A stretch of DNA of 64,000 bases from an uncultured Lachnospiraceae bacterium (lineage in GTDB: Bacteria > Bacillota > Clostridia > Lachnospirales > Lachnospiraceae), in the NCBI GenBank assembly GCA_947564735.1, contig CANOEC010000002.1, positions 62,001 to 126,000 on the forward strand. Reading direction: 5' to 3'. How positions within the stretch are numbered: position 1 is the first letter of the stretch; each line of letters begins with the position of its first letter. The notes beneath the pieces were generated by a model. It searched no databases. It was given only the letters and a program-made list of their open reading frames with translations, and had not been told where the DNA came from. The position numbers and the translations under genes are program-made. Shown here piece by piece: positions 15,840 through 24,247 of this stretch.

Positions 15840-17117
15840 TTAAGCTCGTCTCTCTGCCTGCAGTAATCTGTTACGATAAGTGATACGGGGTTTCTCGTTC
15901 CCGCTCACCGCTTCTTTTGTCAAAATACACTCTGCAATATTGTCGTCCGAAGGAATCTCATACATGATATCCATCATCACATCTTCCATAATAGAGCGAA
16001 GACCTCTTGCACCCGTCTTACGCTCAAAAGCAAGACGTGCAATCTCCTCCGCCGCATTATCTTCCACATCCAGTCTGACTTCATCAAACTCAAACAGCTT
16101 CTTATATTGCTTAATCAAAGCGTTCTTAGGCTCTTTCAGAATCCGTAAAAGCGCCTCCTTATCAAGCCCTTCCAGCGTAACCGTAATTGGCACACGTCCG
16201 ATAAACTCCGGAATCAATCCAAACTTCATCAAATCCTGCGGCTCTACTTCCTTGAGCACAGCGCCGATATCTTTGCTGCTCTTCTCCACAATCTGCGCAT
16301 TGAAACCGATGGAATTGCGGTCGAGTCTTTCTTCCACAATCTTCTCAAGCCCGTCAAATGCGCCGCCGCAGATAAAGAGTATGTTGGAAGTATCAATCTG
16401 CAAAAGCTCCTGATGCGGATGTTTCCTGCCGCCCTGCGGAGGAACGCTCGCTACCGTTCCCTCTATAATCTTTAACAGCGCCTGCTGTACGCCCTCACCG
16501 GATACGTCTCTGGTAATCGACACGTTTTCGCTTTTCTTCGTAATCTTATCAATCTCATCAATATAGATGATTCCATACTGCGCTCTGTCGATGTCGTAAT
16601 CCGCCGCCTGAATCAGCTTAAGCAGAATGTTCTCTACATCTTCACCCACATAACCTGCCTCGGTCAATGTGGTCGCATCCGCAATGGCAAAAGGTACATT
16701 GATAATCTTCGCCAATGTCTGTGCCAGATAGGTTTTACCGGAACCCGTAGGCCCAATCATAATAATATTACTCTTCTGCAATTCGACGCCATCCTCATCC
16801 TGAGGAGCCATCACACGCTTATAATGATTATATACAGAAACGGCAAGCACCTTCTTTGCTTCTTCCTGCCCAATCACATAATCGTCAAGGAACTTCTTGA
16901 TTTCCACCGGTTTTAAAAGATTGATTTCCATCTCCTCCACATCCGGTTCTTCTTCATATTCCTCTTCGATGATATCCGCGCAGATGTCTACACACTCATC
17001 ACAAATATAGACGCCTGCCGGACCGGCAATCAGTTTTCTGACCTGATCCTGTGTTTTGTTGCAAAAAGAGCATCTCACCCTGTCGTCGGAATTCTTTCCA
17101 GCCATTTTATATTCCAT
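15840..17117 (-). CDS. clpX: ClpX, ATPase subunit of the ClpXP protease
   Basis: The 425-aa protein begins with the ClpX zinc-binding domain (Cys16, Cys19, Cys39, Cys42) and continues with an AAA+ module (GPTGSGKT near residue 125; IIYIDEIDK Walker B; sensor regions near the C-terminus). The substrate-gripping pore loop and the IGF-type ClpP-contact region (NSIGFNAQ) are visible. It unfolds tagged proteins and feeds them to ClpP, which is encoded directly upstream. A second in-frame ATG four codons in is also possible as the start. Confidence 0.97.
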   Translation of the reverse strand: MEYKMAGKNSDDRVRCSFCNKTQDQVRKLIAGPAGVYICDECVDICADIIEEEYEEEPDVEEMEINLLKPVEIKKFLDDYVIGQEEAKKVLAVSVYNHYKRVMAPQDEDGVELQKSNIIMIGPTGSGKTYLAQTLAKIINVPFAIADATTLTEAGYVGEDVENILLKLIQAADYDIDRAQYGIIYIDEIDKITKKSENVSITRDVSGEGVQQALLKIIEGTVASVPPQGGRKHPHQELLQIDTSNILFICGGAFDGLEKIVEERLDRNSIGFNAQIVEKSSKDIGAVLKEVEPQDLMKFGLIPEFIGRVPITVTLEGLDKEALLRILKEPKNALIKQYKKLFEFDEVRLDVEDNAAEEIARLAFERKTGARGLRSIMEDVMMDIMYEIPSDDNIAECILTKEAVSGNEKPRITYRNRLLQAERRA

Positions 17118-17213
17118 GCCTTTCTTTCTTACATAATAAATTTCTCATGAGATAACTTAGTTCTTCTTAGGCAGCCTACCCTGACGGCTTAGAAGTACTT
17201 CATCTCCTATTCT

Positions 17214-17819
17214 TCAGACGGCACTGGCGTGATTCGTGATAATACGGTCAATCAGACCATATTGAAGCGCTTCCTCTGCAGATTTCCAGTTGTCTCTCTC
17301 CGTATCAGCCATAATGACCTCGTAATCCTGTCCTGTATTTTCAGCCATAATTCTTGCCATCTTCTCTTTGGTTGCAAGAATATGCTTCGCTGTAATCTCA
17401 ATCTCCGTCGCCTGTCCCTGTGCGCCGCCTGCCGGCTGATGAATCATGATTTCCGCATTGGGAAGCGCCATTCTCTTGCCTTTTGCACCGCCTGCTAAAA
17501 GAAACGCACCCATGCTTGCCGCCATACCAATACATACGGTAGACACATCACACTTGATGAAATTCATCGTATCATAAATTGCCATACCTGCCGTAATCAC
17601 GCCGCCCGGACTGTTGATATACAAATGAATGTCTTTCTCCGGATCCTCGGACTCCAAAAACAGCAGCTGCGCTACGATGACGCTTGCCGATGCGTCGTTG
17701 ACTTCCTCACCCAGAAAAATGATTCTCTCTTTTAATAATCTTGAATAGATGTCATAGGAGCGCTCTCCCTTAGAGGTCTGCTCGATGACATAAGGTATTA
17801 ATGCCATACTACTAACCAT
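17214..17819 (-). CDS. clpP: ClpP serine protease subunit
   Basis: The 201-aa protein has the ClpP catalytic triad Ser102 (GMAASMGA), His127 (IMIHQP) and Asp176 (DTERDNW). The length is typical and the short N-terminal extension before LIPYVIEQT suggests a processed propeptide. It forms the tetradecameric chamber working with ClpX. It is 39 bp after tig and 96 bp before clpX. Between clpP and clpX a partial hairpin (CTTCTAAG...CCTAAGAAG) could modulate read-through. Confidence 0.97.
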   Translation of the reverse strand: MVSSMALIPYVIEQTSKGERSYDIYSRLLKERIIFLGEEVNDASASVIVAQLLFLESEDPEKDIHLYINSPGGVITAGMAIYDTMNFIKCDVSTVCIGMAASMGAFLLAGGAKGKRMALPNAEIMIHQPAGGAQGQATEIEITAKHILATKEKMARIMAENTGQDYEVIMADTERDNWKSAEEALQYGLIDRIITNHASAV

Positions 17820-17858
17820 GCCCTTTCTCTACCTGCACATATGAACCACAGGCGCAAA

Positions 17859-19151
17859 TTATTTCTTGCTCTCTTTTGCATGCTCTGCCACAAACTCAGC
17901 CGCTTTTCTGACTGCCAGATCCTGCATCATATTCTTCTTCTCTCTCTCTCCCATCAGCTCCTTGACCTTATCAATTTCCATCTGATAAACCTCAGCCATG
18001 GTTTCCAGTTCTTTCTCGTACTCTTCTTCGGTTACTTCGATGTTCTCTGCCTTAACAACCGCTTCCAACACCAGTCTGGACTTAATACGCTCCAAAGCCT
18101 GCGGTTTTACCTGTTCTACCATCTGCTGGTAGTTGGCGCCCGTAAACTGGAAGTACTGCTCCATAGAAAGTCCCTGCATCGTAATTCTCTGCGCAAACTC
18201 GTCCACCATCTGTCTCTGCTGTGTCTCAAGCATAGCGTCCGGAATCTCCATGTCGGATGCTTCCACAACCGCCTTGACTGCCGCATCTTCTCTGGCATTC
18301 TTAGCGTCCTTTTCCTTCTTTTCGGTTAAGTTCTTCTTCACGTCTTCCTTGTACTCTGCAAGCGTCTCAAACTCGGACACCTCACTTGCGAACTCATCAT
18401 CCAGACTGGGAAGTTCTTTTTCCTTAATCTCTTTAATTGTACATTTAAATACGGCGTCTTTGCCTCTTAAGTTCTCCGCCTGATAATCTTCGGGGAACGT
18501 CACCTTGACCTCCACCTCTTTGCCGATTTCGGCGCCTACAAGCTGCTCCTCAAAACCGGGAATGAACGCGCCGGAACCAATTGTCAGCGGATAATTTTCG
18601 CCTTTACCGCCCTCAAAAGCCACGCCATCCACAAATCCTTCAAAGTCCAGCGTCGTCATATCGCCGTCCTTTACCGCTCTGTCTTCCACCGTGATTGTTC
18701 TCGCACTGTTCTCACGTTCCTTCTCAATTTCCGCCATCACATCTTCTTCTGTGACTTCCGCATCTATCTTATCAATCTTCACACCCTTATACTTGCCCAG
18801 TTTCACTTCCGGCTTCAGCGCCACCGTTGCAGTAAATACAAAAGGTTTGCCCGCCTCAATCTGTGTCACTTCAATCTTCGGGGAAGATACGATATCCTCC
18901 GTACACTCTTCCAATGCCTTATCATAAGCATCGGGAATTAATTCATTGGCAGCGTCCTCATAGAACACTCCCTTTCCGTACATCTTCTCTACCATCTGAC
19001 GGGGCACTTTCCCTTTACGAAAGCCCGGAATGCTAATCTGCTTCTTCTGCTTCTGATACGCTTTCTCAATTGCCTTCTCCAAGTCTTCAGCGCCTACTTC
19101 AATCGTAAGCTTCGCCATGTTCTTTTCTAATTTTTCCACCTGTAAACTCAT
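17859..19151 (-). CDS. tig: Trigger factor, ribosome-associated chaperone and PPIase
   Basis: The 430-aa protein has the three trigger-factor domains: a ribosome-binding tail with the GFRKGKVPR signature (43-51), an FKBP-type PPIase domain (about 150-240, with DFEGFVDG and FIPGFEEQL) and a helical C-terminal substrate cradle. AAGGAGG precedes the ATG. It is the first gene of the tig-clpP-clpX-lon-engB-exporter run and has an extended -10 promoter (TGCTATAAT) about 110 bp upstream. Confidence 0.97.
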   Translation of the reverse strand: MSLQVEKLEKNMAKLTIEVGAEDLEKAIEKAYQKQKKQISIPGFRKGKVPRQMVEKMYGKGVFYEDAANELIPDAYDKALEECTEDIVSSPKIEVTQIEAGKPFVFTATVALKPEVKLGKYKGVKIDKIDAEVTEEDVMAEIEKERENSARTITVEDRAVKDGDMTTLDFEGFVDGVAFEGGKGENYPLTIGSGAFIPGFEEQLVGAEIGKEVEVKVTFPEDYQAENLRGKDAVFKCTIKEIKEKELPSLDDEFASEVSEFETLAEYKEDVKKNLTEKKEKDAKNAREDAAVKAVVEASDMEIPDAMLETQQRQMVDEFAQRITMQGLSMEQYFQFTGANYQQMVEQVKPQALERIKSRLVLEAVVKAENIEVTEEEYEKELETMAEVYQMEIDKVKELMGEREKKNMMQDLAVRKAAEFVAEHAKESKK

Positions 19152-19262
19152 TGTATGGGTTCCTCCTTAAACTGCCTCTGCAACGTGCATTCTTCTTAAA
19201 TTACCATCCGGTTGAAGCCCTCGGTTGTAACCGTGATTGCTTCTAGTCACAGTCATCTAAGC

Positions 19263-19271
19263 ATTATAGCA
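19263..19271 (-). promoter_or_regulatory. Extended -10 promoter for tig
   Basis: On the minus strand TGCTATAAT forms an extended -10 element. The -35 region is weak (TGGTAT-like), which fits an extended -10 promoter. The resulting 5' leader is about 105 nt. Confidence 0.5.
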
Positions 19272-19327
19272 CAAACTTTTGGAAAATACCAGCAAAACAT
19301 TTTGGATATCGCGACTTTCGTAACAAT

Positions 19328-20785
19328 TCAGCTTTCCAGCCGGAAATCATTGTCGAGCCTAATCCCCTTAAGCAATTCCACGTCATCCTCCCGGTGGGTC
19401 GTTATCAGCATAGTTCTTCCACGCTGATTCTCCAGAAGATAATTTGCACAGCGCAGGCGGTTTTCCTCGTCAAGTCCCGCAAAGGGTTCGTCGAGAATCA
19501 GCAGGTCAGAAAAGGACAGCACTGCCCGCAAAAGCGCCACCCGCCGCCGCATACCGCCGCTCAATTCGCTGACTGGTTTGGTCAAGCACTCTTCCGGCAA
19601 TATCCGGGATGCCTCCCGCCATACCATGTCCCTCTGCCTTCCTGTCTCCGTTCCACGCTGTATGTGCCCATTCATCCCCAGCATGATGTTACAGACAGCA
19701 TCATACTCTTCGCATAATCTGTCCTCCTGAAAAACCATCCCCACATGTTCCGTCATGCCGCCAATCTCTCCCCTGTCGGCATTTTCCAACCCGGTCAAAA
19801 TCCGAAGGAGCGTCGTTTTACCACTGCCGGACGGCGCCATCAGAAGATATCTCTGCCCCTTTCTCATAGACATGCTGTAACCTTGTAAAACCGGAAGTTC
19901 AGCATATGATTTATAGATGTTTTGCATCCGGACTGCATCTGTTTCCGTACCGCCCTCTGCAAGACCGGCGCACATGATTTCCCCCTTTGTCCTATCTCTT
20001 TGCACATCATACCGCCCCATAGAAGCATTTGGATAAGGCTTCCATTCTGCAAAAACTTCTATCAGCCAGAGTACCGCTTTTTCAAACAAAAAACTGACCA
20101 GTATAATCGTAAACGTCCACGCAAACAATCCGGCGGTGTCCAGATAAATCTTCGACAAATAGAGTCTCTCGCCAAGCGAAACTGACGGAAGCCCAATTAC
20201 CTCCGCCGCCACGCCGGACTTCCAGCTCATGCCGAGCGATATTTTTAGGCAGCTTTTAAGATAGGGCATGAACGCCGGTCTATAGATATAGAAGAAACAT
20301 TTTATCCGTCCGATACCGAATATCTTTGCCATCTCTAACAGTTTTGCATCGGCGCTTTTCAGTCCCGCAATCATATTCACATAGACATTAGGAAACACAA
20401 TCAGAAAGCTGATGAAAAAGGACAGCCTTCGGGAACCAAACCATATTAAGAGCAGCACCACAAAAGATGCGACCGGGATGGATTTGACTGCCTGTACCGC
20501 AGGTGACAGTATTTCCTCCACTATCCCAAACCGGTAACTGACCGTCCCCAATACCAGCCCTGCAAAAAAGGCTAGGAAAAATCCCAGCCCGATTCTTGCA
20601 AAAGAATGAAAAATAATGAGCATGAAATCCGGCTGTATCGCCTGCTTGATAAAAGCATGGAAAACCTGCACCGGTCCGACCAGAAGAATGCGGTTGTCAA
20701 TGCAGACCGCCGCAATCTGCCAGACTGCCAGCCAGAACAATAGGATAACCGCCTTTTTCACCTGTTTACGCATTGTATGATTCAC
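19328..20785 (-). CDS. Fused ABC importer permease and ATPase (SsuC-SsuB type)
   Basis: This 485-aa protein joins two subunits that are normally separate. Residues 1 to about 255 are a six-helix permease of the nitrate/sulfonate/taurine class, with the EAA-like cytoplasmic loop (KLLEMAKIFGIGRIKCFFYIYRP). Residues about 285-485 are an ABC ATPase: Walker A APSGSGKTT, signature LSGGMRRRVAL, Walker B LLILDEPFAGLD, switch His in ITTHRED. The frame is continuous, so it is a genuine fusion. The GTG start has AAGGAG six bases upstream. It follows the binding lipoprotein gene by 18 bases and completes a one-permease importer. The substrate is unknown. Confidence 0.85.
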   Translation of the reverse strand: MNHTMRKQVKKAVILLFWLAVWQIAAVCIDNRILLVGPVQVFHAFIKQAIQPDFMLIIFHSFARIGLGFFLAFFAGLVLGTVSYRFGIVEEILSPAVQAVKSIPVASFVVLLLIWFGSRRLSFFISFLIVFPNVYVNMIAGLKSADAKLLEMAKIFGIGRIKCFFYIYRPAFMPYLKSCLKISLGMSWKSGVAAEVIGLPSVSLGERLYLSKIYLDTAGLFAWTFTIILVSFLFEKAVLWLIEVFAEWKPYPNASMGRYDVQRDRTKGEIMCAGLAEGGTETDAVRMQNIYKSYAELPVLQGYSMSMRKGQRYLLMAPSGSGKTTLLRILTGLENADRGEIGGMTEHVGMVFQEDRLCEEYDAVCNIMLGMNGHIQRGTETGRQRDMVWREASRILPEECLTKPVSELSGGMRRRVALLRAVLSFSDLLILDEPFAGLDEENRLRCANYLLENQRGRTMLITTHREDDVELLKGIRLDNDFRLES

Positions 20786-20803
20786 GCCTTACTCCTTATC
20801 GTA

Positions 20804-21979
20804 TCACTCATTGATATAATAGAAATCTTCTCCCGGAAGACCGCCTCCAACAGATGCCGCGTCCTGTCCGCATAACACTGATAAATATCCTTCCAGCGCA
20901 GTTTTCATATCGCTGCCGTCAATATATGTGATATTACACTTCGGCATTGCTTTTACCGCAACCGGCGCCTTCTCAATGATGCCTGCCGCCGCAACAAGTT
21001 CCGCCGCCTCCTCCACATGCTCATTTGCATACGCCGCGCTGGATGCATGTTCTTCCAGAAATTTATCTACTGCCGTCTGATGCTCTTCCAGAAAACCGTT
21101 TCTTACCACCGTCACGCCAGTCACAAGCTGACTCCTGCCGCCATCCTCTGCGACTGCACCCATATCTTGCACAATGTTCCACTGCTCGGTCAAATCCATC
21201 ACCACTGTAAGGTTCTCATTCTGTGCACATGCCGCCGTCACGAAAGGCTGTGGCAGCACACCAATCGCTTCCGGCGTCCCGGTAAGCACCGCCGCAACTT
21301 CCGTCGCCTCCGATTTATATTCCAGCGTCACATCCGCTTCCGTCAATCCGTTTTCTTTTAATAAATAGTGCAGCACATAATCCGGCGTCGTTCCCTTGCC
21401 GGTCAGATAAACTGTCTTCCCCTTTAAATCCGCCATATTCTTTATGGTATCGTCGCCGGATACCATGTATAAAACGCCCAGCGTATTGATATCAATCACC
21501 GACACGCCGCCCTCCGTCTTGTTGTACAGCACGCTTGCCACATTCGCCGGAACCAGAATGATATCCAAGTCACCCGAAATCATTGCCGGTAAAAGCTCGT
21601 CCGCCGCTGCCGTCATCGTAAATTCATACTGTTGCGATGCCTCCCCATTCTTTGCCTGTTCCATCAGATAAACCAGTCCCATGGAAGTAGGTCCCTTCAG
21701 GGAACCGATTCTTACTGTGACCTCTTCATTTTCTTCTTCCGAAGCCTCATTTCCATCCTCTGGCTGGACATCCCCATTTTCCGCAGTCCCACTCACATCC
21801 ATACCTGCTTCGTTTTCTGCACCTGCTTCCACCGTCTGCCCATTCTCTGTCTGGATATTCTCTGTCTGCACATTGCTATCCACAACCTTTTCCGCTTCTT
21901 TTGCGCCACATCCGGTCAGCGCTGTCAAAGATAATACAATCCCCATCACCACTGCCGCTGTTTTTGTTCTCATAATCAT
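20804..21979 (-). CDS. ABC transporter substrate-binding lipoprotein (NMT1/SsuA-like)
   Basis: The 391-aa protein starts with a lipoprotein signal (LTGC, Cys24), an acidic Glu/Asn-rich linker of about 70 residues and a periplasmic-binding fold of the NMT1/SsuA type (VRIGSLKGPTSMGLVYL, then AALDIILVPANVAS-like and LKGKTVYLTGKGT segments). It would capture the ligand for the fused permease-ATPase encoded next. The ATG at 21979 is used because AAAGGA lies seven to eight bases upstream; the frame is open further upstream, but that part is probably leader RNA. Confidence 0.85.
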   Translation of the reverse strand: MIMRTKTAAVVMGIVLSLTALTGCGAKEAEKVVDSNVQTENIQTENGQTVEAGAENEAGMDVSGTAENGDVQPEDGNEASEEENEEVTVRIGSLKGPTSMGLVYLMEQAKNGEASQQYEFTMTAAADELLPAMISGDLDIILVPANVASVLYNKTEGGVSVIDINTLGVLYMVSGDDTIKNMADLKGKTVYLTGKGTTPDYVLHYLLKENGLTEADVTLEYKSEATEVAAVLTGTPEAIGVLPQPFVTAACAQNENLTVVMDLTEQWNIVQDMGAVAEDGGRSQLVTGVTVVRNGFLEEHQTAVDKFLEEHASSAAYANEHVEEAAELVAAAGIIEKAPVAVKAMPKCNITYIDGSDMKTALEGYLSVLCGQDAASVGGGLPGEDFYYINE

Positions 21980-22063
21980 ACCTATGTCCTTTCTCATTCT
22001 GATCCTGTCCATCTGGCAGCACGCAATATTCTGAAGGTTCTCCGGAGATTTTGCTTTCCGCAC

Positions 22064-22093
22064 AAAATAAAAAGCACACCCATCAAGGCGCAC
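22064..22093 (-). terminator. Terminator-like hairpin in the ABC importer leader
   Basis: On the minus strand GTGCGCC pairs (with G-U pairs) with GGTGTGC around a six-base loop, followed directly by TTTTTATTTT. It lies 85 bp before the lipoprotein start and after the presumed promoter, as in riboswitch expression platforms. Confidence 0.5.
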
Positions 22094-22243
22094 TCCATCC
22101 GTCGTTCCTATAACAAAATGGAACCCTCTTCAAGCGTCAGAATCTATCAATTTATGGTATCCCGTCAGACGTATTCTACAGATGAACGGCAGCCATTGAC
22201 TGCTTAGGAATCTGTCCATCTCCACTTTCGGATAACCTAGGCT
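22064..22243 (-). ncRNA. Candidate structured leader (possible riboswitch) of the ABC importer
   Basis: Between a possible promoter (TTGTTT, 17 bp, TATACT around 22246-22251) and the lipoprotein start lies about 260 nt of leader. It contains a stem ACAGAT...ATCTGT enclosing GCAG...CTGC, other short complementary segments, and a terminator-like hairpin at 22064-22093. This layout fits ligand- or protein-controlled attenuation. Searches by eye for TPP, cobalamin, SAM, T-box, guanidine-I and c-di-GMP signatures were negative, so no class is assigned. Confidence 0.35.
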
Positions 22244-22263
22244 ACAGTATACATGATTTCTAT

Positions 22264-22300
22264 CAAAAAAACAACCCGCCTGAATATTCAGACGGGTCAT
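22264..22300 (-). terminator. Terminator of the SASP gene
   Basis: On the minus strand ACCCGTCTGAA-TA-TTCAGGCGGGT is a near-perfect stem followed by seven T residues. Confidence 0.9.
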
Positions 22301-22321
22301 TCTTTTTAGCTGTCCTTAAGC

Positions 22322-22522
22322 TTATTTCATCTGCTCTTCCTGACTCTTGATCATTCTACGAACCATCTCGCCGCCGATAGAACCAGCCTCTTTGGATGTG
22401 AGGTCACCATTGTAACCCTCTTTCAGATTTACACCTAACTCAGATGCAACCTCTGTCTTAAAACGATCCATAGCTGCCTTCGCTTCAGGAACTTCTACTC
22501 TATTCGTCTTGTTGCTTGCCAT
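22322..22522 (-). CDS. Alpha/beta-type small acid-soluble spore protein
   Basis: The 66-aa protein carries both SASP signatures: an N-terminal EVPEAKAAMDRFKTEVASELGV-type segment with the germination protease site, and a C-terminal DLTSKEAGSIGGEMVRRMI. These proteins coat and protect spore DNA and are degraded on germination. The start at 22522 is set by GGAGGTG just upstream; the GTG of that site opens a slightly longer frame but overlaps the ribosome binding site. It has its own strong terminator. Its presence indicates a spore-forming host. Confidence 0.95.
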   Translation of the reverse strand: MASNKTNRVEVPEAKAAMDRFKTEVASELGVNLKEGYNGDLTSKEAGSIGGEMVRRMIKSQEEQMK

Positions 22523-22755
22523 TTCTTTCACCTCCGAAATACTTTGAATGATTTCATTTGCATGAATCTCATTCTATTATCTATATTATTGAGATAAGCG
22601 CTGTCGTTTCACGCTTATCCCAGAGTCTTACGTACTGATGAACCATGTTCCTGTCAGTGCCGTTTTTCCTGTAAAAGCGCTCACTTTATCGCTTATCTTG
22701 ATGTTAGTATGTTCGGATAAAATAAAATTATTATGGTAAATTATGGCTTCTTTGA

Positions 22756-23301
22756 TTAATAAACTATCGTCTGCGCCATCTTATCCGCCGCCTCTTTGCC
22801 CTGAAGCTTCTCCAAAATTGCCAGAGCAAACGGAATCGCCGTGCCCATGCCGCGCCCCGTAATAAGATTGCCGTCTGTCACCGCCGGCTCATTTTGTACC
22901 TGCGCGCCTTCCAGATGACTCTCAAAGGTCGGGTAAGAACATGCCTTCTTTCCGCGCAGGATTCCTCTGTGCCCTAAGATACTTGGCGCCGCGCATATTG
23001 CCGCCACAATTTTATCCTGTGACGCAAACGCATCCACCTGCGCCATCAGGCTCTCACAAGCCTCTAACCTTTGTGTGCCCGGCATACCGCCCGGCAGCAC
23101 AATCACGTCAATTTGTTCAAAGCTGATTTCACTGATAAGCGCATCCATTTCTACTTTAATATTATGAGAACCCGTCACGCTCTTTGCATCCGTAACAGAC
23201 ACCATCATCGTCTCCACGCCTGCCCTTCGCAGAATGTCAACGACCGTCAACGCCTCTATTTCCTCATATCCCGTTCCAAAAAAAACTGCTGCCCTGCTCA
23301 T
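22756..23301 (-). CDS. DJ-1/PfpI family protein (YajL/ThiJ-like)
   Basis: The 181-aa protein has the DJ-1 fold: VFFGTGYEEIEAL with the conserved Glu, VIVLPGGMPG, and the nucleophile elbow AAICAAPSILG with the reactive Cys near residue 104. Members act as glyoxalases, deglycase-type or redox-responsive proteins; the exact activity here is not known. GGAGGCGGAGAAC precedes the ATG. It stands alone between the SASP gene and a palindromic intergenic element. Confidence 0.9.
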   Translation of the reverse strand: MSRAAVFFGTGYEEIEALTVVDILRRAGVETMMVSVTDAKSVTGSHNIKVEMDALISEISFEQIDVIVLPGGMPGTQRLEACESLMAQVDAFASQDKIVAAICAAPSILGHRGILRGKKACSYPTFESHLEGAQVQNEPAVTDGNLITGRGMGTAIPFALAILEKLQGKEAADKMAQTIVY

Positions 23302-23334
23302 GTTCTCCGCCTCCGTGTCTATTTTATTTTTCCT

Positions 23335-23499
23335 CTATAAGATGATGTTGGAGGGCAAATAGAACTTTTACAAAATACTACTGGCAGATTGCACAAATTA
23401 TTCGCGTGGCTGTCCTGTGTAATCATATGAGAATATTTTGTGCAATCTGTCATCTCAATTTACCAAAAGCTTATTTTGACCCCAGCATCATCTCTATAG
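23335..23499. repeat. 165-bp imperfect palindromic element
   Basis: Outer arms CTATAAGATGATGTTGG (23335-23351) and CCAGCATCATCTCTATAG (23482-23499) are complementary with one mismatch and one extra base. Nested inside, CAGATTGCACAAA (23385-23397) is perfectly complementary to TTTGTGCAATCTG (23437-23449). It could be a MITE-like insertion or a structured RNA. No coding frame is evident; the 388-bp gap otherwise holds the CYTH promoter. Confidence 0.55.
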
Positions 23500-23604
23500 A
23501 TATTATAAATCGTGTGATATAGGAAAACAACTGCCAAAAACAGTTTGACTTTTTATCGTACTATTTATGATACTTTTAAATGAAAATCCCACTTTACATT
23601 CCTC

Positions 23605-23633
23605 TTTACATGCACAATCGTACTCCTTATAAT
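23605..23633 (+). promoter_or_regulatory. Promoter of the CYTH gene
   Basis: TTTACA (23605-23610), a 17-bp spacer and TATAAT (23628-23633) form a near-consensus sigma-A promoter. A second candidate lies at 23545-23573 (TTGACT, 17 bp, TGATAC). Confidence 0.75.
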
Positions 23634-23635
23634 AT

Positions 23636-23677
23636 AAGTTATATCCTGTCATTTACATAAATGACAGGATATAACTT
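23636..23677. promoter_or_regulatory. Perfect 20-bp inverted repeat over the CYTH transcription start
   Basis: AAGTTATATCCTGTCATTTA, two bases CA, then its exact complement. It begins where transcription from the TATAAT box should start and ends just before the GAAAGAAAGG ribosome binding site. It can be an operator for a dimeric repressor or a 5' hairpin that shields or stabilises the mRNA. Confidence 0.7.
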
Positions 23678-23689
23678 GAAAGAAAGGTA

Positions 23690-24193
23690 ATGACACTCAT
23701 CATGGAAATCGAACGCAAATTTACAGTCAAAGAGTTACCCGCCGATTTAGAAAAATACCCCTGCCGTATCATCGAGCAGGCATATTTAAATACCGACCCT
23801 GTTGTCAGAATCCGCCGGCAGGACGATGCCTACTATTTAACCTATAAAGGCAGTGGGCTTATCGCCAGAGAAGAGTACAATCTCCCGTTAAATGAACATT
23901 CCTATTATCATTTAAGAAAAAAGGCGGACGGAAATGTGATTTCTAAAAAACGGTATGTCATACCAATCCAGCATCCGACATTTGCGTCAGAATATAAAGA
24001 ATCCGTTGACCAGATTAGTCTATCTGTAGAACTGGACATTTTTGAGGCGCCTTTTGCGCCTCTCGTCATCGCTGAGGTAGAGTTCCCCTCCAAGGAGATG
24101 GCAGACGCCTTTATCCCCCTTGACTGGTTTGCTAAGGACGTCAGTAACGACCCTGCCTATCACAATTCCAACTTAAGCAGACGTACCTTTTAA
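23690..24193 (+). CDS. CYTH domain protein
   Basis: The 167-aa protein opens with the CYTH signature EIERKF (residues 6-11) and keeps the charged residues lining the tunnel: RIRRQ, TYKG, REEYN, KKRYVI, VELDIF and AEVEFPS. CYTH enzymes hydrolyse or transfer triphosphates with divalent metals (triphosphatase, thiamine triphosphatase or adenylate cyclase class IV); bacterial stand-alone members are often inorganic triphosphatases. The start may instead be the ATG at 23702 (MEIERKF), though the ribosome binding site sits closer to 23690. It is a single-gene unit with a strong promoter. Confidence 0.9.
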   Translation: MTLIMEIERKFTVKELPADLEKYPCRIIEQAYLNTDPVVRIRRQDDAYYLTYKGSGLIAREEYNLPLNEHSYYHLRKKADGNVISKKRYVIPIQHPTFASEYKESVDQISLSVELDIFEAPFAPLVIAEVEFPSKEMADAFIPLDWFAKDVSNDPAYHNSNLSRRTF

Positions 24194-24247
24194 GCTTCAT
24201 CTCCCAAGTCACATCGGAGCGCCTCCTTAGAACTGCCCGATTTACAT

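Noticed and set aside
22064-22243. TPP, guanidine-I, SAM, T-box or cobalamin riboswitch
   Set aside because: The conserved cores of these classes could not be found in the leader, so only an unclassified structured leader is reported.
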